Shown: positions 19,768 through 30,379 of the stretch, one piece after another
Layout: every line of letters starts with the position of its first letter
How positions within the stretch are numbered: position 1 is the first letter of the stretch
Assembly: GCF_907164575.1 (NCBI RefSeq)
Contig: NZ_CAJQYY010000001.1
Coordinates: forward strand, 1-64,000
Source of the DNA: Paraburkholderia gardini
GTDB lineage: Bacteria > Pseudomonadota > Gammaproteobacteria > Burkholderiales > Burkholderiaceae
Length of the DNA: 64,000 bases
Reading direction: 5' to 3'
The notes under the pieces: generated by a model
The model's input: only the letters and a program-made list of their open reading frames with translations
Databases searched by the model: none
Told to the model about the DNA's origin: nothing
Program-made: the position numbers and the translations under genes

Positions 19768-20610
19768 TCAGTTACCCGTCCCGCGACACGCAGAGCAATC
19801 TACCTGCGTGACGATGCGGCCGGCCGGATCGTCCGTCAGCCGGATCGCTGAGAGCTGATTGCCCCAGACGCAGCCTGAGTCGAGTCCGATCACGTTATCG
19901 CGCACCATCAGACCAAGCGCCGCCCAGTGACCGAAAACGACGGTCGTGCTGGCCGATTGTCGCGAAGGGACGTCGAACCACGGCATGTAGCCCGGCAGCG
20001 CGGAATTCAGTCCGCCGCTCGACGTGAAGTCCATCGAGCCTTCCTCGTTGCAAAAGCGCATACGTGTGAGCGCGGTGCACGTCAGACGCAGCCGGTCGAT
20101 TCCTTTCAGACCCGACTTCCATCGATTCGGCTCGTTGCCGTACAGGCCCGCGAGCGTTTCCTTCCAGGTCGGCGCACGCAGCGCGCGTTCCAGTTCGCCG
20201 GCCATTTCCATCGTGAAGGCAGCGTCCCATTGCGGCGGCACGCCCGCGTGGACGAGCAGCATGTTCTTCTCGAAATGCGCGATCGGACGGTGACGTACCC
20301 ATTCCAGCAGGTCTTCGGCGTCCGGCGCGGCGAGGATTTCGTCGATTGTGTCGCCTTTCTTCACGTTACGGATGCCCGCTGAAACCGACAGCAGATGCAG
20401 ATCGTGATTGCCGAGAACCGTGACTGCGCGATCGCCCATCGCGACGAGGTCGCGCAACGTGGCGAGCGATTCCGGGCCGCGATTGACGATGTCGCCGGCA
20501 AACCACAGTGGCGTGTCGTCGGAAGGGGCGGCTTTGGCGAGCAGTTGCTGGAACTGGGTGCGGCAGCCCTGAAGGTCGCCGAAGGCAAGTGGTGCGGGCC
20601 GGGTGGTCAT
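19768..20610 (-). CDS. apaH: Symmetrical bis(5'-nucleosyl)-tetraphosphatase ApaH
   Basis: 280 residues; hydrolyses Ap4A to two ADP and can remove nucleoside-tetraphosphate-like RNA caps. Metallophosphatase motifs are complete: FGDLQGC, GDIVNRGPES and LGNHDLHLL, then the histidines in LLVHAGVPPQW. Length agrees with the family. It stands alone on the minus strand between the pyr operon and the divergent polysaccharide locus. Confidence 0.96.
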   Translation of the reverse strand: MTTRPAPLAFGDLQGCRTQFQQLLAKAAPSDDTPLWFAGDIVNRGPESLATLRDLVAMGDRAVTVLGNHDLHLLSVSAGIRNVKKGDTIDEILAAPDAEDLLEWVRHRPIAHFEKNMLLVHAGVPPQWDAAFTMEMAGELERALRAPTWKETLAGLYGNEPNRWKSGLKGIDRLRLTCTALTRMRFCNEEGSMDFTSSGGLNSALPGYMPWFDVPSRQSASTTVVFGHWAALGLMVRDNVIGLDSGCVWGNQLSAIRLTDDPAGRIVTQVDCSACRGTGN

Positions 20611-20899
20611 CTGGATACGGACTGGATAATTCGTAACGTGGTTGTGACATATGTGTCAGGGCATTGACGCCAAAAAAACGATGCGGCATCAATGACGGTG
20701 GGAACCGCCTGTCAGCCGGTGCGGCTGCGGCGGCGACAGACCGGTGCCCGGATCCGCAGAGGGTCACGGACTGCACAACATAGCGTGACATAATAGCCCG
20801 TTTGATGCCGTGGCACGACGCAGCATGGTCGTACGGGCTGCCTTGAACGCACCGCTTCCGCGACACGAAGCACGTCGCGAGGCGATTCTGAGGAAGAAC

Positions 20900-21964
20900 A
20901 TGATCCTGGTGACTGGAGGCGCAGGTTTTATTGGCGCCAACTTCGTTCTTGACTGGCTGCGCGACGGAGATGAGCCCGTCGTCAACGTCGATAAACTCAC
21001 CTATGCGGGCAACGCCGAGACGCTCGCGCCGCTCGCCAACGATTCACGTCACGTTTTTGCGCGCGTCGATATCTGCGACCGCGCCGCGCTCGATACGCTC
21101 TTCGCGACACACAGGCCCCGTGCGGTGCTGCACTTCGCGGCCGAAAGCCACGTCGACCGCTCGATCAGCGGGCCGGGCGAATTCGTGCAGACGAACGTCG
21201 TCGGCACGTTCACGATGCTCGAGGCGGCGCGCGCTTACTGGAACGGCCTCGCGGGCAGCGAGAAGGAAGCGTTCCGCTTCCTGCACGTTTCGACCGACGA
21301 AGTGTTCGGCTCGCTCGAACCCACCGATCCCGCGTTCAACGAACGCACGCCCTATGCGCCGAACAGCCCTTATTCGGCGAGCAAGGCCGCCTCGGACCAT
21401 CTGGTGCGCGCGTATTTCCACACGTACGGCCTGCCGGTGCTGACCACCAACTGCTCGAACAACTACGGCCCGTACCAGTTCCCCGAGAAACTGATTCCGC
21501 TCACGATCATCAACGCACTGGCCGGCAAGACGCTGCCCGTCTATGGCGATGGCAGGAACGTGCGCGACTGGCTGTACGTCGGCGACCACTGCGCCGCGAT
21601 CCGCACCGTGCTGCAAAAGGGCGCGCCTGGCGAGACCTATAACATCGGCGGATGGAACGAAAAGGCCAACATCGACGTCGTGCACACGCTGTGCGCGACG
21701 CTCGATGAACTGCGTCCTTCGTCGACCGGTGCGCCGTACGCGAAGCAGATCGAGTTCGTGAAGGACCGGCCCGGCCACGACCGTCGCTACGCGATCGACG
21801 CGACGCGCATCGAGCGTGAACTGGGCTGGCGCCCTGCGGAGACGTTCGAAACTGGCATGCGCAAGACCGTGCGCTGGTATCTCGAGAATTCGGAGTGGAT
21901 CGCTGGCGTGACGAGCGGCAACTATCGTCACTGGATGGAAACTCACTACGCCGGACAGGCCTGA
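20900..21964 (+). CDS. rfbB: dTDP-glucose 4,6-dehydratase
   Basis: 354-residue extended short-chain dehydrogenase; second step of dTDP-L-rhamnose synthesis. NAD-binding motif [11 protein letters not shown], catalytic threonine-acidic pair in STDEVFG, and catalytic YSASK are visible, with the family-specific [19 protein letters not shown] 20900 gives the canonical [12 protein letters not shown] start. First gene of rfbBACD and of the surface-polysaccharide locus, divergent from apaH. Confidence 0.97.
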   Translation: MILVTGGAGFIGANFVLDWLRDGDEPVVNVDKLTYAGNAETLAPLANDSRHVFARVDICDRAALDTLFATHRPRAVLHFAAESHVDRSISGPGEFVQTNVVGTFTMLEAARAYWNGLAGSEKEAFRFLHVSTDEVFGSLEPTDPAFNERTPYAPNSPYSASKAASDHLVRAYFHTYGLPVLTTNCSNNYGPYQFPEKLIPLTIINALAGKTLPVYGDGRNVRDWLYVGDHCAAIRTVLQKGAPGETYNIGGWNEKANIDVVHTLCATLDELRPSSTGAPYAKQIEFVKDRPGHDRRYAIDATRIERELGWRPAETFETGMRKTVRWYLENSEWIAGVTSGNYRHWMETHYAGQA

Positions 21965-21974
21965 GGGAGCGTCA

Positions 21975-22868
21975 ATGGCACGCAAGGGAATCATTCTCGC
22001 GGGGGGATCGGGCACGCGGCTGTATCCGATCACGCACGCCGTATCGAAGCAGCTTCTGCCGGTGTATGACAAGCCGATGATCTACTACCCGCTGTCGACG
22101 TTGATGCTCGCGGGCATCCGCGACGTGCTGATCATCTCGACGCCCGCCGACACGCCGCGGTTTCAGTCGATGCTTGGCGACGGCTCGAAGTGGGGGATGA
22201 ATCTTCAGTACGCGGTGCAGCCATCGCCTGACGGCCTTGCGCAGGCGTTCATCATTGGACGCGATTTCATCGGCAACGACGACTGTGCGCTGATTCTCGG
22301 CGACAACATTTTTTATGGCCACGATCTCGCGCTTCAGCTGGAGAAGGCGAATGCGCGGACGGATTGCGCGACGGTGTTCGCGTATCACGTGAACGATCCG
22401 CAGCGTTATGGCGTGGTGGAGTTCGACGACCAGTTGCAGGCGCTTTCGATCGAGGAAAAGCCTGCGAAGCCGCGCTCACCGTATGCGGTGACCGGGTTGT
22501 ACTTCTACGATAACGACGTTTGTAATATCGCTGCGGAAATCAGGCCGTCGGCGCGTGGTGAGCTTGAAATCACCGACGTGAATTCGCGCTATCTGGAAGC
22601 GAAGAAGCTGCGTGTCGAGATCATGGGGCGCGGTTATGCATGGCTCGATACGGGGACGCACGATTCGCTGATCGAAGCGGCGACGTTTATCGCGACCTTG
22701 CAGAAGCGACAGGGCCTGGTGGTGGCGTGTCCGGAAGAGATCGCTTACCGGAGTGGCTGGATCGACGCCGCCCGATTGACGGAGCTTGCCGCGCCGCTGG
22801 CGAAGAACGAATACGGGCAATATCTCAAGAATCTGTTGACGGACAAAGTTATATGGCAATCACGGTAA
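21975..22868 (+). CDS. rfbA: Glucose-1-phosphate thymidylyltransferase
   Basis: 297 residues; makes dTDP-glucose from dTTP and glucose-1-phosphate, the first committed step of dTDP-L-rhamnose synthesis. The nucleotidyltransferase signature [11 protein letters not shown] and the sugar-binding [19 protein letters not shown] segment are exact, with [11 protein letters not shown] and [11 protein letters not shown] further on. It lies 10 bp after rfbB and overlaps rfbC by 16 bp. Confidence 0.97.
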   Translation: MARKGIILAGGSGTRLYPITHAVSKQLLPVYDKPMIYYPLSTLMLAGIRDVLIISTPADTPRFQSMLGDGSKWGMNLQYAVQPSPDGLAQAFIIGRDFIGNDDCALILGDNIFYGHDLALQLEKANARTDCATVFAYHVNDPQRYGVVEFDDQLQALSIEEKPAKPRSPYAVTGLYFYDNDVCNIAAEIRPSARGELEITDVNSRYLEAKKLRVEIMGRGYAWLDTGTHDSLIEAATFIATLQKRQGLVVACPEEIAYRSGWIDAARLTELAAPLAKNEYGQYLKNLLTDKVIWQSR

Positions 22869-23404
22869 CCCCGACGGCACTGCCCGAAGTCAAACTCATC
22901 GAGCCGAAGGTGTTTGGTGATGCGCGTGGTTTTTTTTTCGAGAGCTTCAACGCGAAGGAGTTTGCGGAGAAGGTGGGCGTGGATGTCGAGTTCGTGCAGG
23001 ATAACCACTCGCGGTCGGCGAAGGGTGTGCTGCGCGGGCTGCATTATCAGATCGAGCATGCGCAGGGGAAGTTGGTGCGGGTTGTTAGCGGCGAGGTGTT
23101 CGATGTGGCTGTCGATATGCGTCGGAGCTCGCCTGATTTCGGCAAGTGGGTGGGTGTGAATCTGAGTGCGGAGAACAGCCGCCAGATGTGGATCCCGCCG
23201 GGGTTTGCGCATGGGTTTGTTGTGCTGTCGGAGGCGGCCGAGTTTTTGTACAAGACGACGGATTACTGGTTTCCGGAGTACGAACGGTGTTTGATCTGGA
23301 ATGATTCGGAAGTTGGGATCGAATGGCCGGTTGAGGGTGAGCCGACGCTAGCGACGAAGGATGCGGCGGGGAAGGGGTTTGGGGAGGCGGAGAGTTATGC
23401 GTGA
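22853..23404 (+). CDS. rfbC: dTDP-4-dehydrorhamnose 3,5-epimerase
   Basis: 183-residue cupin epimerase. [11 protein letters not shown], the catalytic-histidine region VLRGLHYQ, and IPPGFAHGF are family landmarks, with the catalytic tyrosine in LYKTTDYW. The start codon lies within the end of rfbA, so translation is coupled. A 199-bp gap then separates it from rfbD, unusual within an rfbBACD set. Confidence 0.96.
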   Translation: MAITVTPTALPEVKLIEPKVFGDARGFFFESFNAKEFAEKVGVDVEFVQDNHSRSAKGVLRGLHYQIEHAQGKLVRVVSGEVFDVAVDMRRSSPDFGKWVGVNLSAENSRQMWIPPGFAHGFVVLSEAAEFLYKTTDYWFPEYERCLIWNDSEVGIEWPVEGEPTLATKDAAGKGFGEAESYA

Positions 23405-23501
23405 TCTTCCATTGCCCCGGACTTCAACATGAAGTTTGGTGTGAGTGCAAGGTGTTGAATTTAAAGAAAATAGGCACGTTTGTATCTGTTTGTTAGCTCG
23501 C

Positions 23502-23530
23502 TTCGGTCGCTCGACCGGCGATTCTATAAT
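23502..23530 (+). promoter_or_regulatory. Predicted promoter in front of rfbD
   Basis: TTCGGT (23502-23507), 17-bp spacer, consensus TATAAT (23525-23530). It lies in the 199-bp gap between rfbC and rfbD, about 75 bp before the rfbD start. The -10 is perfect and the -35 is weak. A nested inverted repeat immediately downstream (23532-23584) could form leader structure. Confidence 0.5.
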
Positions 23531-23531
23531 C

Positions 23532-23584
23532 GTGCATCCAGTCTGTTACCGTCGTCCGACAGTGCTTCAGACGTGAGGATGCAC
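23532..23584 (+). repeat. Nested inverted repeats in the rfbD leader
   Basis: Three concentric arms: GTGCATCC (23532-23539) with GGATGCAC (23577-23584), GTCTG (23541-23545) with CAGAC (23568-23572), and GTCG (23551-23554) with CGAC (23557-23560). All are exact. They fit a single branched hairpin just upstream of rfbD, although the outer left arm lies near the predicted transcription start, so only part may be transcribed. Confidence 0.5.
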
Positions 23585-23603
23585 TGATTTCAAGGACGTC
23601 CTC

Positions 23604-24503
23604 ATGGCCGATCTGCACGAACGTACCATTCTTGTGACCGGCTCCACCGGACAGGTGGGCTTTGAACTTCTACGGAGCCTGCAGGGCCTCGGCCGGATTG
23701 TTGCTCCCGGGCGGCAAGCTTTCGATCTGTCGGATTTCGACCAGATGCGGCGTGTGGTCCGTGAGATCAAGCCCTCGCTTATCGTCAACCCGGCGGCTTA
23801 CACGGCGGTGGATCAGGCGGAAACTGATGTCGATGCCGCTATGCGGATGAATGGCGAGGCGCCAGGGGTGCTGGCGGAAGAGGCCCGGCGCGTGGGCGCT
23901 GCGCTTTTTCACTTCTCTACCGACTATGTTTTTGATGGCACCAAGGATGGTGCTTATGAGGAAGGCGATCCGACTGGTCCGCTCAATGTTTACGGCAAAA
24001 GCAAGCTTGCGGGTGAGCGGGCGATCGAGCAGGTGGGTGGCAAGTACTTCGTGCTTCGGACGAGCTGGGTCTATGGCACACGTGGACGCAATTTTTTGCG
24101 GACGATGTTGCGGCTTGCTGCGGAGCGGTCCGAGCTGAGTATCGTGGCCGATCAGGTGGGAGCGCCGACGTGGTCGGGGACGATCGCTGCTTTGACGGCG
24201 CATATCGCGACGCAAGCGCTGGTGGAGCATCTGCACGATGACAGATGGTGGTCGGAGCGCTTCGGTATCTATCACCTAACTGCAACTGGAGTGACGTCGT
24301 GGGCGGAATTCGCGAAGGCTATATTTGAGCTGGCACCGCTTGCACAGAGACCGACGATAAACGCGATCACCTCAGACCTGTATCCGACACCTGCGATGCG
24401 CCCCAAGAATTCCCGGTTGTCGAACGCAAAATTGCTCACAGCGTTCGACTTGCGGGCACCGGATTGGAAAACGGCACTTGGTGTTTGTGTTGGGACTATG
24501 TAA
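23604..24503 (+). CDS. rfbD: dTDP-4-dehydrorhamnose reductase
   Basis: 299 residues; reduces dTDP-4-keto-L-rhamnose to dTDP-L-rhamnose. NAD(P)-binding TGSTGQVGFEL, STDYVFDG, the catalytic NVYGKSKLAGE (YxxxK) and VLRTSWVYG are intact. Closes the rfbBACD set, so the cell can make dTDP-L-rhamnose from this locus alone. Confidence 0.96.
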   Translation: MADLHERTILVTGSTGQVGFELLRSLQGLGRIVAPGRQAFDLSDFDQMRRVVREIKPSLIVNPAAYTAVDQAETDVDAAMRMNGEAPGVLAEEARRVGAALFHFSTDYVFDGTKDGAYEEGDPTGPLNVYGKSKLAGERAIEQVGGKYFVLRTSWVYGTRGRNFLRTMLRLAAERSELSIVADQVGAPTWSGTIAALTAHIATQALVEHLHDDRWWSERFGIYHLTATGVTSWAEFAKAIFELAPLAQRPTINAITSDLYPTPAMRPKNSRLSNAKLLTAFDLRAPDWKTALGVCVGTM

Positions 24504-24569
24504 CCCTGGAGTGCGACGTGAAGTTCGGTATCCGCTCAAATTTCACTGAAAAGCAAACGGGATGGGTTC

Positions 24570-26671
<2,102 letters not shown>

Positions 26672-26687
26672 CACAGTGGCAGGTGGC

Positions 26688-27032
26688 ATGACGGCACGGG
26701 CCAAGACACTCGGGCGTCGGAAGACCATCAGTCGCATAGTGTCAGCTGGTGCTCGTCGGTGGTTGCGGCCGGTTGCCGACCAGGTAAACGCGCGCCCAAA
26801 ATTGAAGCAGAGCATCATCTTTGTATTGTCGCGTTTTCCTCAAATGCGAGCGCGGCTTGCGAGTGTTTCGCTGGACGGCACGGCGCATAGGCCACCGCCC
26901 TCGCTGCCGCTGACCGTAGAGCAAGTCGACAGGCTTTGCGCGCGGGCGCGGTTGGTTCACGAAGATTTCATGAGGGTTATTTCGTCGCAGGCCTCTGCGC
27001 AACAATCATCGACGCGGCCTGACGCCCGATAA
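26688..27032 (+). CDS. Small basic protein of the polysaccharide locus, function unknown
   Basis: 114 residues, strongly basic at the start (TARAKTLGRRKTISRIV), with one semi-hydrophobic segment (LKQSIIFVLSRFP) and an acidic helical tail. I recognise no enzyme motif. The phrase LKQSIIFVLSRFPQMRARL resembles linker or tail segments found at module boundaries of multi-domain glycosyltransferases in O-antigen loci, so it may be a detached fragment or an adaptor that assembles with them. It lies 16 bp after rmd and 17 bp before a glycosyltransferase gene. Coding is supported by position and codon use only. Confidence 0.55.
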   Translation: MTARAKTLGRRKTISRIVSAGARRWLRPVADQVNARPKLKQSIIFVLSRFPQMRARLASVSLDGTAHRPPPSLPLTVEQVDRLCARARLVHEDFMRVISSQASAQQSSTRPDAR

Positions 27033-27049
27033 AACATGAAGGGGCAATA

Positions 27050-29032
27050 GTGCGTGTTGTTCTGGACCTGCAAGTTTGTCAGGTCACAAATCATTTGCGC
27101 GGTGTGGGGCGCTATAGCCTGTCACTCGCGAAGGCGATTGTTCAGCATTCTGCGGAGCACGAGATCTGGATCCTGTTGAGTGATCTTTTTCCCGACACTG
27201 TTGAGTTGATTCGCAATGAGTTCGCAAGTTTGCTGCATTCGGAACGCATCGTCGTGATCGCCTTGCCGGCAACTACAACCGAGTCGACGGGGAATGCTTG
27301 GCGTGCGCGAGCGGCGGAACTGATCCGCGAACACGCGATTTTAGAGTTGCGTCCGGACGTTGTACACATTGGCGGTCTGCTTGAGAGGGGATCAATAGTG
27401 ACGGCGAAGGTACTGGATCGGGCGCCGATTATCGCCGCTACCCACTACGACCTTCACCGATATTTACGCGTCAAATCGGATGCATGCGAGACGGCCGCTG
27501 ACGATTTCTTTCAGAGCAGAATTGAGACGCTGAAGCAGGTCGATCTGCTCCTCGCGACGTCGAGATTGGCCGCTGAGCAAGCGTCGAACGAGTGGCACAT
27601 TGATTCGAACCGAATCGCCGATATTTCAGTTCAGACCGGCGACACTAATTCTTCATTAGAAAGCAAAAGAGGCGAACACGCTGTGCGCGCCTTTGAGCAA
27701 GCTGTGTCGCGACGACAAGCGACGAGTAATGCCGTCCCGCAGCAAGCGAGTTCACTTTACGGAGCGCTTCTGTCGGCCCTCGCACGCATAGAGGCTCCTG
27801 CAGGCGAATCAGATCGAATCGCTGCGGCATCATCGATCGCGCACAACCTACGCCGAAACGGGCAACGCCAATTGCTGGTTGATGTATCGCAACTAAGCGA
27901 TTTTGATGCGAAGGCTGGTATTCAGCGGGTGACGCGAGCCGTCGTTATGCGCCTTCTCGGTTTTCCGGTCACGGGCTGGGTTGTCCGACTCGTGCGTGTC
28001 GACGATAGAGCGAAAGCCTATCGTTATGCCGATCGTTTTAGTCGATCGCTCGGATTTCCGGTTGCGGAAGTTGAGAACGAAGACGATTGGGTAGACGCGG
28101 GGGCCGGCGATCTGTTTCTCGGATTGGACCTGTGCACAGATATGGTTCCGGCAGCGCAGTCGTGGTTTCAAGGGATGAGGCGCAAGGGCGTCGCGATCTA
28201 TTTTGTAGTGTATGACCTATTGCCCGTCCAGCGCCCCGAGTGGTTCTCTGACGGACTGGCAAGCTGGTTTCCACATTGGCTTCAAACCATCGGCGAGGTG
28301 TCCGATGGTTTGATCGGCATTTCGCGTGCAGTCGTTGATGATCTGTATCGTTGGTACGGTCCACGGCCACCGCAGCGACGCTCCGAACTTAAACTCGGTT
28401 ACTTCCATCTCGGTGCAGACATCCACAGCACCAATCCCTCCGTTGGCCTTGAAGCCGACGCTGAGAAAGTGTTGGCGCAACTGCGATCCCGTCCGTCTTT
28501 TTTGATGGTCGGAACGGTCGAGCCGCGAAAGGGGCACGAGCAGGTCCTCGCGGCGTTCGATCAACTATGGAAGAAGGATGTTCGTGCGAATCTTGTCGTG
28601 GTAGGCAAGCCGGGTTGGTTGCAGGAGAAGTTGATTAGCGTCATGAAGAATCATCCACAATGTGGTGTTCAATTGTTTTGGCTGCAAGGCGTGAGCGACG
28701 AATACCTCGAAAAGGTGTACGAGGCCAGTTCATGTCTGTTGGCGGCTTCCGAGGGGGAAGGTTTTGGATTGCCACTCATCGAAGCCGCACAAAAGCAGAT
28801 CCCCATTATTGCTCGCAATCTACCCGTATTTCGCGAGATCGCGGGCGAACATGCGTGCTATTTCGACGGTGGCGATCCAATGACGCTGGCAAAGTCTATT
28901 GAAGACTGGTTGAAACTATCCGAGCAAGGGCGCGCTCCCCTGTCCTCGAACCTTAATTGGCTGACTTGGGAACAAAGTGTCGAGCAGTTGAAGGCGGTGA
29001 TGTTCGACTCGGATTGGGTCGGATTTATCTGA
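27050..29032 (+). CDS. Two-module GT4-type glycosyltransferase with an incomplete first module
   Basis: 660 residues from GTG 27050. Residues 1 to about 200 look like the N-terminal half of a GT-B enzyme (VVLDLQVCQVTNHLRGVGRYSLSLA at the start, DLLLATSRLAAEQA at the end). The nucleotide-sugar-binding half that should follow is missing and is replaced by a roughly 70-residue linker. Residues 274-660 form a complete GT4 module beginning LLVDVSQLSDFDAKAGIQRV, with FLMVGTVEPRKGHEQ and the donor-site E570-x7-E578 (GEGFGLPLIEAA). Probably transfers a deoxyhexose or mannose during chain assembly on the cytoplasmic face. Sugar specificity cannot be assigned. Confidence 0.85.
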   Translation: MRVVLDLQVCQVTNHLRGVGRYSLSLAKAIVQHSAEHEIWILLSDLFPDTVELIRNEFASLLHSERIVVIALPATTTESTGNAWRARAAELIREHAILELRPDVVHIGGLLERGSIVTAKVLDRAPIIAATHYDLHRYLRVKSDACETAADDFFQSRIETLKQVDLLLATSRLAAEQASNEWHIDSNRIADISVQTGDTNSSLESKRGEHAVRAFEQAVSRRQATSNAVPQQASSLYGALLSALARIEAPAGESDRIAAASSIAHNLRRNGQRQLLVDVSQLSDFDAKAGIQRVTRAVVMRLLGFPVTGWVVRLVRVDDRAKAYRYADRFSRSLGFPVAEVENEDDWVDAGAGDLFLGLDLCTDMVPAAQSWFQGMRRKGVAIYFVVYDLLPVQRPEWFSDGLASWFPHWLQTIGEVSDGLIGISRAVVDDLYRWYGPRPPQRRSELKLGYFHLGADIHSTNPSVGLEADAEKVLAQLRSRPSFLMVGTVEPRKGHEQVLAAFDQLWKKDVRANLVVVGKPGWLQEKLISVMKNHPQCGVQLFWLQGVSDEYLEKVYEASSCLLAASEGEGFGLPLIEAAQKQIPIIARNLPVFREIAGEHACYFDGGDPMTLAKSIEDWLKLSEQGRAPLSSNLNWLTWEQSVEQLKAVMFDSDWVGFI

Positions 29033-29279
29033 CCGGGGCCGCCCTCGATCGAGGATCAAAAGGCACAACGTTTGCTCTTCCGTCATGCCATGTGCGGCAA
29101 ACGGCTCAGAAAAGAGAGCGAAGTCGTTACTCCGGCTCTAACCTCGTGCTTTTTGACTAATTTCAATCACTTCCGACTAGGATCATAGACTTCGTTTTCT
29201 GGTCGGGCAGGCCGAAGCATGCTAAATTTGCAATGTTTTGGGTTAGCACTCCGGTGCGAATTTTTTATGGACGATGCGC

Positions 29280-30272
29280 ATGTCTGAGACTCATAAGTCT
29301 GTTTTTACAGAAAACGGGATTCCATTTTTCGCTGGCAAGAAAGTGTGGATCACGGGCCATCGTGGCATGTTGGGATCGGCGTTGGTCCGGCGTTTCGAAG
29401 GCGAAAATGCAAATTTGTTGCTGACCTCCCGCCAGGAACTGGATTTGTGCGATCAGCGCGCCGTGCTGGAGTGGGTTGACAAGAACAGGCCCGAATTGAT
29501 TTTCCACATTGGGGCGAAGGTAGGTGGCATCCATGCTAATGCCACGTTGCCTGCGGATTTCCTGTACGACAACCTGATGGTCCAGTCGAACGTCATGGAA
29601 GCGGCATATCGCTCCGGCGTGAAAAAGATGGTGTTCGTCGCCTCCAACTGCACGTATCCGACGAAGGCCGAGCAGCCAATCAAGGAAGATGCCTTGATGA
29701 CGGGACCGCTTGACGACAACATTCGTGCGTACGCGATCAGCAAAATTGCGGGTATTGAGATGTGCCGCGCTTATAACAAGCAGCACGGTTGCAATTTCAT
29801 CTCCATAATCCCGCCTAATCTGTACGGCCCGGGGGACAACTACCATCCGCAGCACAGTCACGTTGTCGCCGGCATTTTGCGTCGCACGCACGAGGCGAAA
29901 GTTGCTGGGAAGTCGGAATTTGTCGTGTGGGGCGATGGTACACCGCGCCGGGAAATCCTCCATGTGGATGACTTGGCCGACGCTATGAAATGCCTGATGG
30001 CTGCACCGGTTACGCACGATCTCTTCAATGTCGGGACAGGACACGATCTGGCCATTAAGGACCTAGCGACCTTGATCGCCGAGGTGGTCGGTTTTGAGGG
30101 AAGTATCGTCTACGATACTTCCAAGCCGAACGGCACCATGGCCAAGCTGCTCGACAGCTCGCGTATCCGCGCTTTGGGCTGGGAGCCGAAAATCAGCGAG
30201 AGAGCAGGTCTTGAGACTTCGTATAGAGATTTCCTGAAGCTTCTCGAAACGCCGCAAAGTGGGCGGCTTTGA
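29280..30272 (+). CDS. fcl: GDP-L-fucose synthase (GDP-4-keto-6-deoxymannose 3,5-epimerase/reductase)
   Basis: 330 residues. ITGHRGMLGSALVRR binds NADP; HIGAKVGGIHAN, VASNCTYPTKAEQPIKED, catalytic YAISKIAG and PNLYGPGDNY are Fcl landmarks. It uses the Gmd product, so it competes with Rmd for the same intermediate. I prefer ATG 29280 over 29274 because GGA lies at proper spacing. It sits behind a 247-bp gap and could have its own promoter. Confidence 0.92.
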   Translation: MSETHKSVFTENGIPFFAGKKVWITGHRGMLGSALVRRFEGENANLLLTSRQELDLCDQRAVLEWVDKNRPELIFHIGAKVGGIHANATLPADFLYDNLMVQSNVMEAAYRSGVKKMVFVASNCTYPTKAEQPIKEDALMTGPLDDNIRAYAISKIAGIEMCRAYNKQHGCNFISIIPPNLYGPGDNYHPQHSHVVAGILRRTHEAKVAGKSEFVVWGDGTPRREILHVDDLADAMKCLMAAPVTHDLFNVGTGHDLAIKDLATLIAEVVGFEGSIVYDTSKPNGTMAKLLDSSRIRALGWEPKISERAGLETSYRDFLKLLETPQSGRL

Positions 30273-30321
30273 ATCGTCGATCCTTCGGCGAGTAAAACTT
30301 TCCAGTAGTAACAAGTGTGTC

Positions 30322-30341
30322 GCGAGCCCTTAGGGGCTCGC
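30322..30341 (+). terminator. Perfect 8-bp hairpin between fcl and the next glycosyltransferase gene
   Basis: GCGAGCCC-TTAG-GGGCTCGC, a strong GC-rich stem with a tetraloop, 49 bp after the fcl stop codon. A run of six T residues comes about 16 bases later, too far for a classical terminator. It may be a partial terminator or an mRNA processing boundary within the operon. Confidence 0.5.
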
Positions 30342-30379
30342 AGTCAATTGAGTGTGCTTTTTTGAAGAAAGTAACGGGC

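Noticed and set aside
29043..29054. 12-bp palindrome CCTCGATCGAGG after the two-module glycosyltransferase gene
   Set aside because: A self-complementary sequence with no loop forms a poor hairpin, has no T-tract and no clear regulatory position.
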